Assembly (NCBI GenBank): GCA_016870695.1
Contig: VGAV01000020.1
Coordinates: forward strand, 1-14,885
DNA length: 14,885 nt
Direction of reading: 5' to 3'
Source: Actinomycetota bacterium
GTDB taxonomy: Bacteria; Actinomycetota; Actinomycetes; Actinomycetales; Microbacteriaceae
Shown: one piece after another, positions 8,235 to 14,070 of the stretch
Position numbering within the stretch: the first letter of the stretch is position 1
Layout: the number at the start of each line of letters is the position of its first letter
The notes under the pieces: generated by a model
The model's input: the letters and a program-made list of their open reading frames with translations, nothing else
What the model was told of the DNA's origin: nothing
The model's database searches: none
Made by a program: the position numbers and the translations under genes

Positions 8235-9550
8235 GCGATCTCGAGCCCAGGGCGGAAGACTTCGACGATATCGAGGTCATCAGCGATGGTGAAGGACTCG
8301 TTCTCGTGGGCGAGCCCACGCAGGTGGCGAAGTTCGTGGCCGCCTCAGGGCTGCCCTCCACATCGATCGATTTCGCAAGGTTGACGGCGGCGGCTGGCGC
8401 CGGAGCCTCAGTGCTGAACGCAGCAGCAGACATCTCGGCGAATGCTGGTCGATGGGTGAAGCTCACCGAAGAGTCGGCGAAGGCAGCGCAGCTGCTGCCT
8501 GCGGTGCAGAACTCGACCACGAAGTTCTGGCATGCGACGACGCGCGGTGACAAGGGTCGCTTCGTGAAGAACCTCCAGTTCGTCACAAAGCCGGGCTCCC
8601 CTCTGTCCAAACCGGGCGCCCTTCTCACCAATCCTGCCATCCTGGCCGGCGTCGGCGGCATCATGGCGCAGTATGCCATGCAACAGACGATGGATGAGAT
8701 CACCGACTATCTCGCTGAGATCGACGCCAAGGTCGGCGAGGTTCTGCGCGCACAGAAAGACGCGGTGCTGTCGGAGATGATCGGTGTCGAGATGCTGATC
8801 GACGAGGCCGTCGTCGTGCGCGACACGGTCGGACGAGTGTCCGAGGTCACGTGGTCGAAGGTTCAGAACTCGGCCTCGACCATTGCGCGCACGCAGGCTT
8901 ACGCCTTGCGGCAACTCGACGCCATCGCGGACAAGATCGAACGCACGGCCAAGATCGGTGATCTCGCTGATCTGGCGAAAGACGCACAGTCCTCCGTCGC
9001 GGAATGGCTGAGCGTGGTCGCGAAGTCATTTCAATTGCAGGAGGCGCTCGGATTACTCGAGCTCGAACGCGTTCTCACCGCTTCGCCTGAGGAGATCGAC
9101 GAACACCGGCTCGCGCTTCAGACGGCCCGTCAGCGCCGCCGTGACGTCATCGTGCAAACGACTCGGTCGCTGCTGACGCGGATGGACGCGGGAGCCGAGC
9201 GAGCTAACGCGAAGGTGCTGCTCAACCCTTTCTCGGCGGGAGCGGTCGTGCAAGCTCGGAACGAGGTCGCGGAGGGGCTCGGCCACTTCCATACGAGCCT
9301 CGGCCTGCCGGAGCAACAGGATTCCGTCGAGGCCCGCGGCTGGGTCAGTGCGGCGGCGGATGTTCGGGACGACGTCATCGAAGCCGGTGCGGAAGGTGCG
9401 CAGGCCGTCGGACGCTTGAGCGGCGAAGCGCTGGAAAGCGCGCGTCAGTCTGCGGGGCGATGGGCGGAGAAGCTGGCCAAGCGCCTGCAGCGTGAGGACG
9501 GACCACCCGAAGACGAGGAACGCCCGCCGTCCGGCGCCGTCCGCAGCTAG
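8231..9550 (+). CDS. Uncharacterised mostly helical protein with one hydrophobic segment
   Basis: I do not recognise a named family. The 439-residue protein has an acidic, soluble N-terminus (1-50), a small-residue-rich helix (about 50-75), a basic stretch (98-128) and one clear hydrophobic segment at about 129-149 (GALLTNPAILAGVGGIMAQ). Long amphipathic helices follow, including EITDYLAEIDAKVGEVLRAQ and, at 205-235, VTWSKVQNSASTIARTQAYA, and the tail is charged and proline-rich (421-439). No catalytic motif, signal peptide or cysteine is evident. A hydrophobic helix flanked by long amphipathic helices would suit a membrane-associated scaffold or an alpha-helical membrane-active protein; this is inference. 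The ATG at 8231 is the first possible start (an in-frame stop lies at 8216). AGAGG at 8217-8221 is a modest ribosome-binding site, and coupling to the leader ORF may supply ribosomes. Codon use is intermediate. Confidence 0.75.
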   Translation: MSDLEPRAEDFDDIEVISDGEGLVLVGEPTQVAKFVAASGLPSTSIDFARLTAAAGAGASVLNAAADISANAGRWVKLTEESAKAAQLLPAVQNSTTKFWHATTRGDKGRFVKNLQFVTKPGSPLSKPGALLTNPAILAGVGGIMAQYAMQQTMDEITDYLAEIDAKVGEVLRAQKDAVLSEMIGVEMLIDEAVVVRDTVGRVSEVTWSKVQNSASTIARTQAYALRQLDAIADKIERTAKIGDLADLAKDAQSSVAEWLSVVAKSFQLQEALGLLELERVLTASPEEIDEHRLALQTARQRRRDVIVQTTRSLLTRMDAGAERANAKVLLNPFSAGAVVQARNEVAEGLGHFHTSLGLPEQQDSVEARGWVSAAADVRDDVIEAGAEGAQAVGRLSGEALESARQSAGRWAEKLAKRLQREDGPPEDEERPPSGAVRS

Positions 9551-9636
9551 CAAGGAACTCGGACATCGGACGGGGTGCATCCACTGTATTTCGCCCTGCG
9601 GAGACGCTTTATCAGCGGCATGGTGGGCGGCATCTC

Positions 9637-9670
9637 GCAGCGCGCCGCGATCACGCGGCGTCGACGCTGC
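9637..9670. terminator. Strong bulged hairpin after the helical-protein gene
   Basis: GCAGCG (9637-9642) followed by CGCCGCG (9643-9649) pairs across an ATCA loop with CGCGGCG (9654-9660) and, after a TCGA bulge (9661-9664), CGCTGC (9665-9670). That makes 13 base pairs. It lies 86 bases after the upstream stop and immediately before the VOC pseudogene, has no U-tract, and could act in both directions. Confidence 0.5.
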
Positions 9671-9674
9671 AGCT

Positions 9675-9815
9675 TCACGTCACACCGAACCGTTCGGTCA
9701 GGATGCCGAACCACGCGCTCCACGCCGACGCCGCCAGCGGCTCGACGATGGTGGCATCCATCGCGAGGGCGTCCCAGTAGCGCCGCAGCTCGTCCAGCGT
9801 GGGCGAGCTGATCTT
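9675..9815 (-). pseudogene. C-terminal remnant of a VOC-family (PhnB-like) gene
   Basis: Read on the minus strand, this encodes a peptide from SSPTLDELRRYWDALAMDAT to LTERFGVT, then TGA. Against the intact VOC protein at 12269-12724 (residues 100-143), 36 of 44 residues match by hand count. In the intact copy the next codon is TGG (Trp144); here it is TGA, a nonsense change removing the last 8 residues. The first two thirds of the gene are missing: at about 9815 the homology jumps straight into the regulator remnant. With no start codon or N-terminal metal-binding half it cannot make a functional VOC protein. Confidence 0.85.
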
Positions 9816-9940
9816 CTGCTGTCGCTGCTGCCAGCCCGGCGCGCCTGGCCGGATCGGTACTGGCGTCGCGCCTGGACGTCAGCGATCGTTCGCTGCCGGG
9901 TGGTGACATCGACGCGTTCGTGTCTGCGCGGTTCGCGGGG
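9816..9940 (+). pseudogene. Remnant of a WYL-domain regulator
   Basis: The plus strand carries fragments of a paralogue of the regulator at 12823-13788. From 9816 it reads LLSLLPARRAWP (intact copy LLSLLQARRDWP, residues 10-21). A one-base deletion near 9852-9856 then shifts frame, and from 9857 VLASRLDVSD matches VLASRLGISD (24-33). At about 9888 the homology jumps to LPGGDIDAFVSARFAG (9893-9940), matching VPGGDVDAFVSARFRG (217-232). The helix-turn-helix is cut short, and the WYL core, which would lie at residues 182-184, is deleted. The gene is therefore broken by a frameshift, an internal deletion of about 550 bases and loss of both ends. Confidence 0.85.
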
Positions 9941-9963
9941 GCGTCGCCTCACGTTCGCCCCCG

Positions 9964-9983
9964 GCCGCGGAAAAGTCCGCGGC
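9964..9983. repeat. Perfect 8-bp hairpin, GCCGCGGA/TCCGCGGC
   Basis: Eight perfectly complementary bases flank an AAAG loop. It lies just beyond the regulator remnant and upstream of a second, longer hairpin. It could be a second terminator element for the minus-strand nucleoside phosphorylase gene or debris of the decayed region. Confidence 0.4.
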
Positions 9984-9996
9984 GAGCAGCTGACGA

Positions 9997-10030
9997 CGCG
10001 TGGGCGCTACACACCAGCAGCGCCCACGCG
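9997..10030 (-). terminator. 12-bp stem terminator of the nucleoside phosphorylase gene
   Basis: CGCGTGGGCGCT (9997-10008) and AGCGCCCACGCG (10019-10030) pair perfectly around a 10-base loop, 6 bases beyond the stop of the minus-strand gene. There is no U-tract, as is common for actinobacterial intrinsic terminators. Confidence 0.7.
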
Positions 10031-10036
10031 CCGCCC

Positions 10037-10804
10037 TCACAACTCCAGCTCGACCGCCGTCTCCAGCGCGGCCTCGATCGATCGCATCCATCCGTCCTTG
10101 AGGGCGGTATTGGCCTCGTCGTAGAGCGAGGCGCCGTCGACGAGGTTGCTCGAGCAGGCGCACACCATGCCGGCGCGGAGGCCGCGCAGGCGCGCGACGA
10201 CGAAGAGCGCGGATGCCTCCATCTCGACGTTCAGAAGGCCCATGCGGTGCAGCTGGTCGATCCATTCCGGGGTCTCGGCGTAGAAGGCGTCGTCGCTGAC
10301 ACTGATGCCGGCGTGCGCCCGGGTGCCGGCCTCGGTCGCGAGGCGCGTGCTGTGGCGGGTGAGGGCGAGAGTGAGCTCGGCGTCCGGGACCGCCGGGAAC
10401 CCCTTGGGCACGTAGGCGTCCGTGGTGCCGTCGTTGCGGAAGCTGCCCTCGCTCACGAGCAGGTCGCCCGGGGCGATGCCGGGCTGCAGTCCCGCGGAGC
10501 TGCCAACGCGGATGAAGCTCGTCACGCCCACGCGGGCGAGCTCCTCGACGGCGATCGCCGTGGACGGGCACCCCATCCCGGTGGAGGTGGCGGTGATGTG
10601 ACGGCCCCTGTACCAGCCGGTCATCGTTCGGTGCTCGCGGTTGTGGGCGACCTCTTTCACGTCCGTGAGGAACTCGGCCACGAACGGGACGCGGAACGGA
10701 TCGCCGGGGAGGAGGGCGACGGACGACACCTCGCCGGGTGCGATGCCGATGTGGTACTGCCGGGCCGTGAGGCCCGCCTGAGACTTGTCGACGACAGTGG
10801 ACAT
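10037..10804 (-). CDS. Nucleoside phosphorylase (uridine phosphorylase-like, PNP/UDP family)
   Basis: Enzymes of this family split nucleosides with phosphate to a base and (deoxy)ribose-1-phosphate in salvage. The 255-residue product has phosphate-binding GDPFR (34-38), the STGMGCPSTAIAVEELA block (74-90), IRVGSSAGLQP (98-108), SDDAFY (170-175) and the ribose-binding NVEMEA (192-197). The fold-level match is closest to bacterial uridine phosphorylase. However, the E. coli uracil-binding Gln/Arg stretch (GQER) is replaced by AETPEW at 176-181, so uridine specificity should not be assumed. The ATG at 10804 is chosen because GGAGG lies 10 bases upstream and YHIGIAPGE then sits at the expected distance. 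An in-frame ATG at 10876 would add 24 nonconserved residues without a ribosome-binding site. Confidence 0.85.
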   Translation of the reverse strand: MSTVVDKSQAGLTARQYHIGIAPGEVSSVALLPGDPFRVPFVAEFLTDVKEVAHNREHRTMTGWYRGRHITATSTGMGCPSTAIAVEELARVGVTSFIRVGSSAGLQPGIAPGDLLVSEGSFRNDGTTDAYVPKGFPAVPDAELTLALTRHSTRLATEAGTRAHAGISVSDDAFYAETPEWIDQLHRMGLLNVEMEASALFVVARLRGLRAGMVCACSSNLVDGASLYDEANTALKDGWMRSIEAALETAVELEL

Positions 10805-10928
10805 GGGGGAACGACCTCCGGTGGGAAATGTGACGATGGGTATCGCCGCAGTCCCCGCCCTGTCGCGAAGCGCCATGGTTGATAGGACACGCAGTGCGCC
10901 GACGCTATCACGACGAATCCGCCGGAAC

Positions 10929-11483
10929 TCACGCCCCCAGCTTCGAAACCCACCGCGCGATCCGCGCCGCCCGCACCTCCGCCGTGGTCGCCGTCGTCAC
11001 GTCGAACAGCACCGAGTACCGCGCCGAGCTCGTGAGCGCGGTGAAGGCGGTGGCGGCATCCGGAACCTCCCGGAGGGCGGCCAGCAGATCGTCGGGGGTC
11101 TCGATGGTGGCGGGACCGGCGTAGGCGCGGTCCCACCGGCCGTCGGCCTGCGCGCGCTCAATCTCGGCGAAGCCGCGGGGACGCATCCGGCCTGCGGCGA
11201 TGAGCCCGGCGACGAGGTCGACATTCCGCTTCGACCACAGCGACCGCACTCGCCGCGGCGTGAAGTGCTGGCGGAAGGTCGTGGCGTCGAGGGAGTTGCG
11301 GCGGCCGTCGATCCATCCGCTGCACAGGGCTTCGTCGAGCGCGAGCGCGTAGGTGAGCGATGTAGGCGTCTGCACGCCCTTCTTCGCGAGGGTGAGCCAG
11401 ACGCCGTCGCTGACGTCCTCGTTCTCGTCGAGCCACACGCGCCACGCGGCGGCATCCGGCACGGTCAGGTGTTCCAGGTCCAC
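10929..11483 (-). CDS. YdeI/OmpD-associated family protein
   Basis: The 184-residue protein carries the family's core in order: VWLTLAKKG near 28-36, ALALDEALCSGWIDGRR (46-62), FTPRR (74-78), the S-x-WS-x2-N motif SLWSKRN (81-87), LIAAGRMRPRGFAEI (94-108) and GRWDRAY (115-121). Family names refer to bacteriocin protection and an association with OmpD in enterobacteria, but the biochemical activity is not established and a porin link is meaningless in an actinobacterium. The GTG start has GGAGG 6 bases upstream. The gene is divergent from the RibD-C-like gene across 176 bases. Confidence 0.85.
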   Translation of the reverse strand: MDLEHLTVPDAAAWRVWLDENEDVSDGVWLTLAKKGVQTPTSLTYALALDEALCSGWIDGRRNSLDATTFRQHFTPRRVRSLWSKRNVDLVAGLIAAGRMRPRGFAEIERAQADGRWDRAYAGPATIETPDDLLAALREVPDAATAFTALTSSARYSVLFDVTTATTAEVRAARIARWVSKLGA

Positions 11484-11576
11484 AAGCAGCCTCCGAGACG
11501 ACGAGTGATGAGCAGGATGACAGAGGTCGGGGCGGCGGCGCGACCTCAGAGACCGTGGGGGAAGGTGGCGAAACCG

Positions 11577-11612
11577 CGGCGGCCGGAGGATGATCGGCCG
11601 TGCCGGCCGCCG
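11577..11612. promoter_or_regulatory. Inverted repeat in the divergent ydeI-like/ribD-like spacer
   Basis: CGGCGGCCGG (11577-11586) and CCGGCCGCCG (11603-11612) are perfectly complementary 10-base arms with a 16-base spacer. A second, shorter inverted repeat, GAGGTCG/CGACCTC, lies at 11523-11547. Both are between divergent genes, so regulator binding is possible, but GC-rich palindromes arise easily in this composition. Confidence 0.3.
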
Positions 11613-11659
11613 GACAGCGTCGACCAGAGCTGACAGGCCGCATCGGAGATGAATTCACG

Positions 11660-12211
11660 ATGACCCAACCCCTTCGCTACGGCATCAACACCACGCTCGA
11701 CGGCTGCGTCCACCACGAGGCCGGCCTCCCGCCCGATGCGGAGTCCATGGCGTTCTGGACCGACGAGCTCCGCCGCTCCGACACCGTCTTCTACGGCCGC
11801 GTCACGTTCGAGATGATGCGCGACGCGTGGCGCCGGCCCGCGTCGGGGCCGTGGCCCGACTGGATGGACGACGACGACATCCGCTTCGCCGAGGTCATCG
11901 ACGCGACGCCGAAGGCAGTGGCATCCCTGTCCCTCGAACGTGTGGACTGGAACGCCGAACTGCTCAGCGGTGACCTGATCGACGCCGTCCGAGCGTTGAA
12001 GGAACGGCCGGGTCGCGGGATCTCGCTGGGCGGCGTGCACCTCCCCGCGCACCTCGCCGGACTCATCGACGAGTTCACGTTCGTCGTGCACCCGCTCATC
12101 GCCGGACGCGGGCCGCGGCTGCTCGAGAACGCGGACGTCGAGCTCGAGCTCATCGAGCGCCGCGAATTTCGGTCGGGCGTCACCGTGCAGCGTTATCGCC
12201 CCCTCACGTGA
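11660..12211 (+). CDS. RibD C-terminal / dihydrofolate-reductase-family protein
   Basis: This single-domain relative of the pyrimidine reductase half of RibD and of dihydrofolate reductase is expected to bind NADPH. The 183-residue protein starts with the first strand RYGINTTLDG, has the YGRVTFEMM motif (45-53), a WPDWMDDD acidic segment, a glycine turn ISLGGVHLPA (121-130) and the HPLIAGRGPRLL motif (144-155). It lacks the RibD deaminase domain and is not in a riboflavin cluster, so the substrate is unknown. The ATG at 11660 is preferred because homologues begin this way and GGAGATGAA precedes it. A GTG at 11600 with GGAGG 10 bases upstream would add 20 nonconserved residues and remains possible. 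Confidence 0.85.
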   Translation: MTQPLRYGINTTLDGCVHHEAGLPPDAESMAFWTDELRRSDTVFYGRVTFEMMRDAWRRPASGPWPDWMDDDDIRFAEVIDATPKAVASLSLERVDWNAELLSGDLIDAVRALKERPGRGISLGGVHLPAHLAGLIDEFTFVVHPLIAGRGPRLLENADVELELIERREFRSGVTVQRYRPLT

Positions 12212-12230
12212 CGACCGTCACGCTGGAGCC

Positions 12231-12262
12231 CGGGGGCGGCGGAAGACACCCCGCCGCCCCCG
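12231..12262. terminator. Bidirectional 12-bp GC hairpin
   Basis: CGGGGGCGGCGG (12231-12242) pairs perfectly with CCGCCGCCCCCG (12251-12262) around an 8-base loop, centred between the stops of two convergent genes (12211 and 12269). A smaller CGTGAC/GTCACG hairpin at 12207-12222 overlaps the stop of the plus-strand gene. No U-tract on either side. Confidence 0.75.
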
Positions 12263-12268
12263 TCGACG

Positions 12269-12724
12269 TCACTGCGCGGCGACCGAGAAGCTCCACGTCA
12301 CGCCGAACCGGTCGGTCAGCATGCCGAAGCCCGCGCTCCACGCCGAGGCCGCGAGGGGCTCGACGACAGTGGCATCCATCGTCAGGGAATCCCAGTAGCC
12401 CTGCAGCTCGTCGAGCGTGGGGGAGCTGAGCGAGACGAACAGCGCCTGATCGGTGACGGTCGTGTGGTTCTCACGACGGGTCGCGCCGCCGCCGGCCAGG
12501 CCGCCCGCGGTCTGCCCCGGGATGTCGTACCCCATCACCCGGAACCCGTTCTCGGCGGCCACGACGCCGAAGACGAGCTTGTCGGCGCCGGGGACGTCGG
12601 CCGGCATCCCGACCTCCGCGTACGTGGTGACGGCGAGGTGCCCGCCGAAGACGGACTGGTAGAACTCCAGCGCCGCACGCGCATCGCCGCGGAAGTTCAG
12701 GTGAGTGGTGGTCTGAACGGTCAT
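12269..12724 (-). CDS. VOC-family (PhnB-like glyoxalase/dioxygenase superfamily) protein
   Basis: The 151-residue protein has the two-module VOC fold. Its N-terminus, THLNFRGDARAALEFYQSVF, is the classic PhnB-like opening, and SSPTLDELQGYWDSL and PLAASAWSAGFGMLTDRFG follow in the second half. Members bind a metal or substrate in a beta-barrel cup and include glyoxalases, dioxygenases and resistance proteins; this subgroup is usually uncharacterised. GAAGGAG lies 5 bases upstream of the ATG. It is divergent from the WYL regulator, with a dyad in the spacer, so regulation by that protein is likely. A broken second copy of its 3' end lies at 9675-9815. Confidence 0.9.
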   Translation of the reverse strand: MTVQTTTHLNFRGDARAALEFYQSVFGGHLAVTTYAEVGMPADVPGADKLVFGVVAAENGFRVMGYDIPGQTAGGLAGGGATRRENHTTVTDQALFVSLSSPTLDELQGYWDSLTMDATVVEPLAASAWSAGFGMLTDRFGVTWSFSVAAQ

Positions 12725-12739
12725 GTTCGCTCCTTCGAA

Positions 12740-12756
12740 AGCCGAGCCCCTCGGCT
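12740..12756 (-). promoter_or_regulatory. Leader hairpin before the VOC gene
   Basis: AGCCGAG (12740-12746) and CTCGGCT (12750-12756) form a 7-bp stem with a 3-base loop, 15 bases upstream of the VOC start codon and just before its ribosome-binding site. If the promoter lies in the dyad region, this hairpin would be in the mRNA leader. Confidence 0.35.
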
Positions 12757-12779
12757 CGTGAGGACGACGATTCCAGCCG

Positions 12780-12802
12780 TCTAGGTCAGTTCCTGTCCTA
12801 GA
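12780..12802. promoter_or_regulatory. Candidate operator of the divergent VOC/WYL pair
   Basis: TCTAGGTCAG (12780-12789) and CTGTCCTAGA (12793-12802) are 10-base arms around TTC with 9 of 10 positions paired, centred in the 98-base spacer of the divergent genes. It is one of the few AT-containing stretches locally. A regulator encoded next to its own dyad normally binds it, controlling both itself and the divergent gene. TACTCT at 12810-12815 is a possible -10 for the regulator, which has no Shine-Dalgarno and could be translated from a leaderless mRNA. Confidence 0.6.
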
Positions 12803-12822
12803 TCGGAAATACTCTGGATGCC

Positions 12823-13788
12823 ATGGCCCCCACCTCGCGCCTCCTGACGCTCCTGTCGCTGCTGCAGGCGCGCCGGGACTGGCCGGGGTCCGTCCTCGCC
12901 TCGCGGCTCGGCATCAGCGACCGCACCGTGCGCCGCGACGTCGACCGGTTGCGCGAGATGGGATATCGGATCTCATCCACCCTCGGCCCGGACGGCGGCT
13001 ACCGCCTCGACGCGGGGGAGGAGCTGCCGCCCCTGCTCTTCAACGACGATCAGGCGCTCGCCGTGGCGATCGCGCTGCGCACCGCCCCGTCGCTCGGGGC
13101 CGGTATCGGCGAGGCGGCGGCGCGTGCCCTCGGCACGGTCCGGCAGGTCATGCCGTCGCGCCTCCGCCACCGGCTCGACGCCCTGGAGGTCACGACGGTG
13201 ACGCGGCCGGGGGCGGCGGCATCCACGGAGGTCCCGCTCGACGTGCTCGTCACGCTCGCGCAGGCCATCCGCGATCGGCACACCCTTCGCTTCGACTACG
13301 GCGACGACGACGACCGTCCTCCGCGACGCGCGGAGCCCCACCACCTCGTGACCTCCGACGGACGCTGGTACCTCGTCGCCTGGGACCTCGACCGCGACGA
13401 CTGGCGCACCTACCGCGTCGACCGCATCCGGCCGCGCATCCCGCACGGGCCGACCTTCTCCCCGCGCATCGTGCCCGGCGGCGACGTGGACGCGTTCGTC
13501 TCCGCACGTTTCCGGGGAGGGGATGCCACCTGGCCCTGCCGCGGCACCGTTCTCCTGCACCTCCCGGCGCGGGACGTGCGTCCGTTCGCCGGCGACGGGA
13601 CCGTCACCGAGGTCGACGCGCACCGCTGCACGCTGGAGGCGGGGTCGTGGTCGTGGGAGGCGCTCGCCGCGGCATTCGGCCGGTTCGAGGCGCCGATGGA
13701 GGTCGTCGGCCCGCTTGAGCTGTCCGCGGCCTTCGCGTCCCTCGCCGAGCGCCTCGCCCGCGTGGCCGCCGCGGGGCCTGCCTCCTGA
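12823..13788 (+). CDS. HTH-WYL (YafY/DeoR-like) transcriptional regulator
   Basis: The 321-residue protein begins with a winged helix-turn-helix (residues 5-60; VLASRLGISDRTVRRDVDRL is the recognition part, and LGPDGGYRL ends the wing). A linker domain follows (about 68-125) and then a WYL ligand-sensing domain (about 138-235). WYL itself is at 182-184 in GRWYLVAWD, and conserved YRVDRI lies at 197-202. PGGDVDAFVSARF (218-230) leads into a C-terminal WCX-like extension. WYL regulators usually respond to small molecules or nucleic acids. Here the target is probably the divergent VOC gene plus itself. The ATG at 12823 has no ribosome-binding site. A frameshifted, deleted paralogue lies at 9816-9940. 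Confidence 0.9.
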   Translation: MAPTSRLLTLLSLLQARRDWPGSVLASRLGISDRTVRRDVDRLREMGYRISSTLGPDGGYRLDAGEELPPLLFNDDQALAVAIALRTAPSLGAGIGEAAARALGTVRQVMPSRLRHRLDALEVTTVTRPGAAASTEVPLDVLVTLAQAIRDRHTLRFDYGDDDDRPPRRAEPHHLVTSDGRWYLVAWDLDRDDWRTYRVDRIRPRIPHGPTFSPRIVPGGDVDAFVSARFRGGDATWPCRGTVLLHLPARDVRPFAGDGTVTEVDAHRCTLEAGSWSWEALAAAFGRFEAPMEVVGPLELSAAFASLAERLARVAAAGPAS

Positions 13789-13811
13789 CCCGGCGGGCTC
13801 GTGCGCTCTGC

Positions 13812-13851
13812 CCGTGCCGTGCCGTGCCGTGCCGTGCAGTGCCGTGCCGTG
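13812..13851 (+). repeat. CCGTG pentanucleotide array
   Basis: Eight consecutive 5-base units run from 13812 to 13851; seven are CCGTG and the sixth is CAGTG. The array leads directly into the first palindromic element. The second element is preceded by only two units (13944-13953), so the extra units look like slippage expansion. Confidence 0.8.
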
Positions 13852-13922
13852 ACTTGGCGCAGATGTACGCGAAACCCTGCCCTGCGCGTACATATGGGGC
13901 AAGTCAGCGTCGAAGTCGGGCC
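13841..13922. repeat. Palindromic intergenic element, copy 1
   Basis: This 82-base unit recurs 102 bases downstream with 80 of 82 positions identical. Its core is a long imperfect palindrome: 13851-13871 (from GACTTG to GTACGCG) pairs with 13885-13905 (from CGCGTAC to CAAGTC) at 18 of 21 positions around a 13-base loop. It lies between the convergent regulator and oxidoreductase genes and could fold in either transcript. Its size and shape recall REP/BIME-type elements, but no transposase gene is present here. Confidence 0.85.
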
Positions 13923-13942
13923 GTAGCGCGGGGCTCAGGTCC

Positions 13943-14024
13943 GCCGTGCCGTGACTTGGCGCAGATGTACGCGAAACCCGGCCCTGCGCGTACATATGGG
14001 GCAAGTCAGCGTCGAAGTGGGGCC
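13943..14024. repeat. Palindromic intergenic element, copy 2
   Basis: This is the second copy of the 82-base unit, with its palindrome at 13953-14007. It differs from copy 1 at two positions: T13878 becomes G13980 in the loop, and C13917 becomes G14019 outside the palindrome. Both stem arms are identical in the two copies. A 20-base spacer (13923-13942) separates the copies. Confidence 0.85.
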
Positions 14025-14034
14025 AGTCAGCGGG

Positions 14035-14057
14035 GCCCGGGCTCGATCGGCCCGGGC
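14035..14057 (-). terminator. GC hairpin after the oxidoreductase gene
   Basis: GCCCGGGC at 14035-14042 and again at 14050-14057 (self-complementary arms) can fold around a 7-base loop, 13 bases beyond the stop of the minus-strand gene. No U-tract. Confidence 0.5.
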
Positions 14058-14070
14058 GCCGCGGGGTGAC

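Noticed and set aside
3186..9550. A CoCoNuT-type coiled-coil nuclease tandem system
   Set aside because: Those systems fuse or pair McrBC homologues with long coiled-coil proteins and helicase-like partners; no such helicase or nuclease partner is present and the coiled-coil protein here is an ordinary SPFH protein.
10805..10876. A longer nucleoside phosphorylase starting at 10876
   Set aside because: There is no ribosome-binding site at that ATG, whereas GGAGG stands 10 bases before the ATG at 10804, and the additional 24 residues do not resemble the family.
13841..14024. A CRISPR array
   Set aside because: There are only two 82-base copies with one 20-base spacer, no cas genes, and the repeat is far longer than CRISPR repeats.
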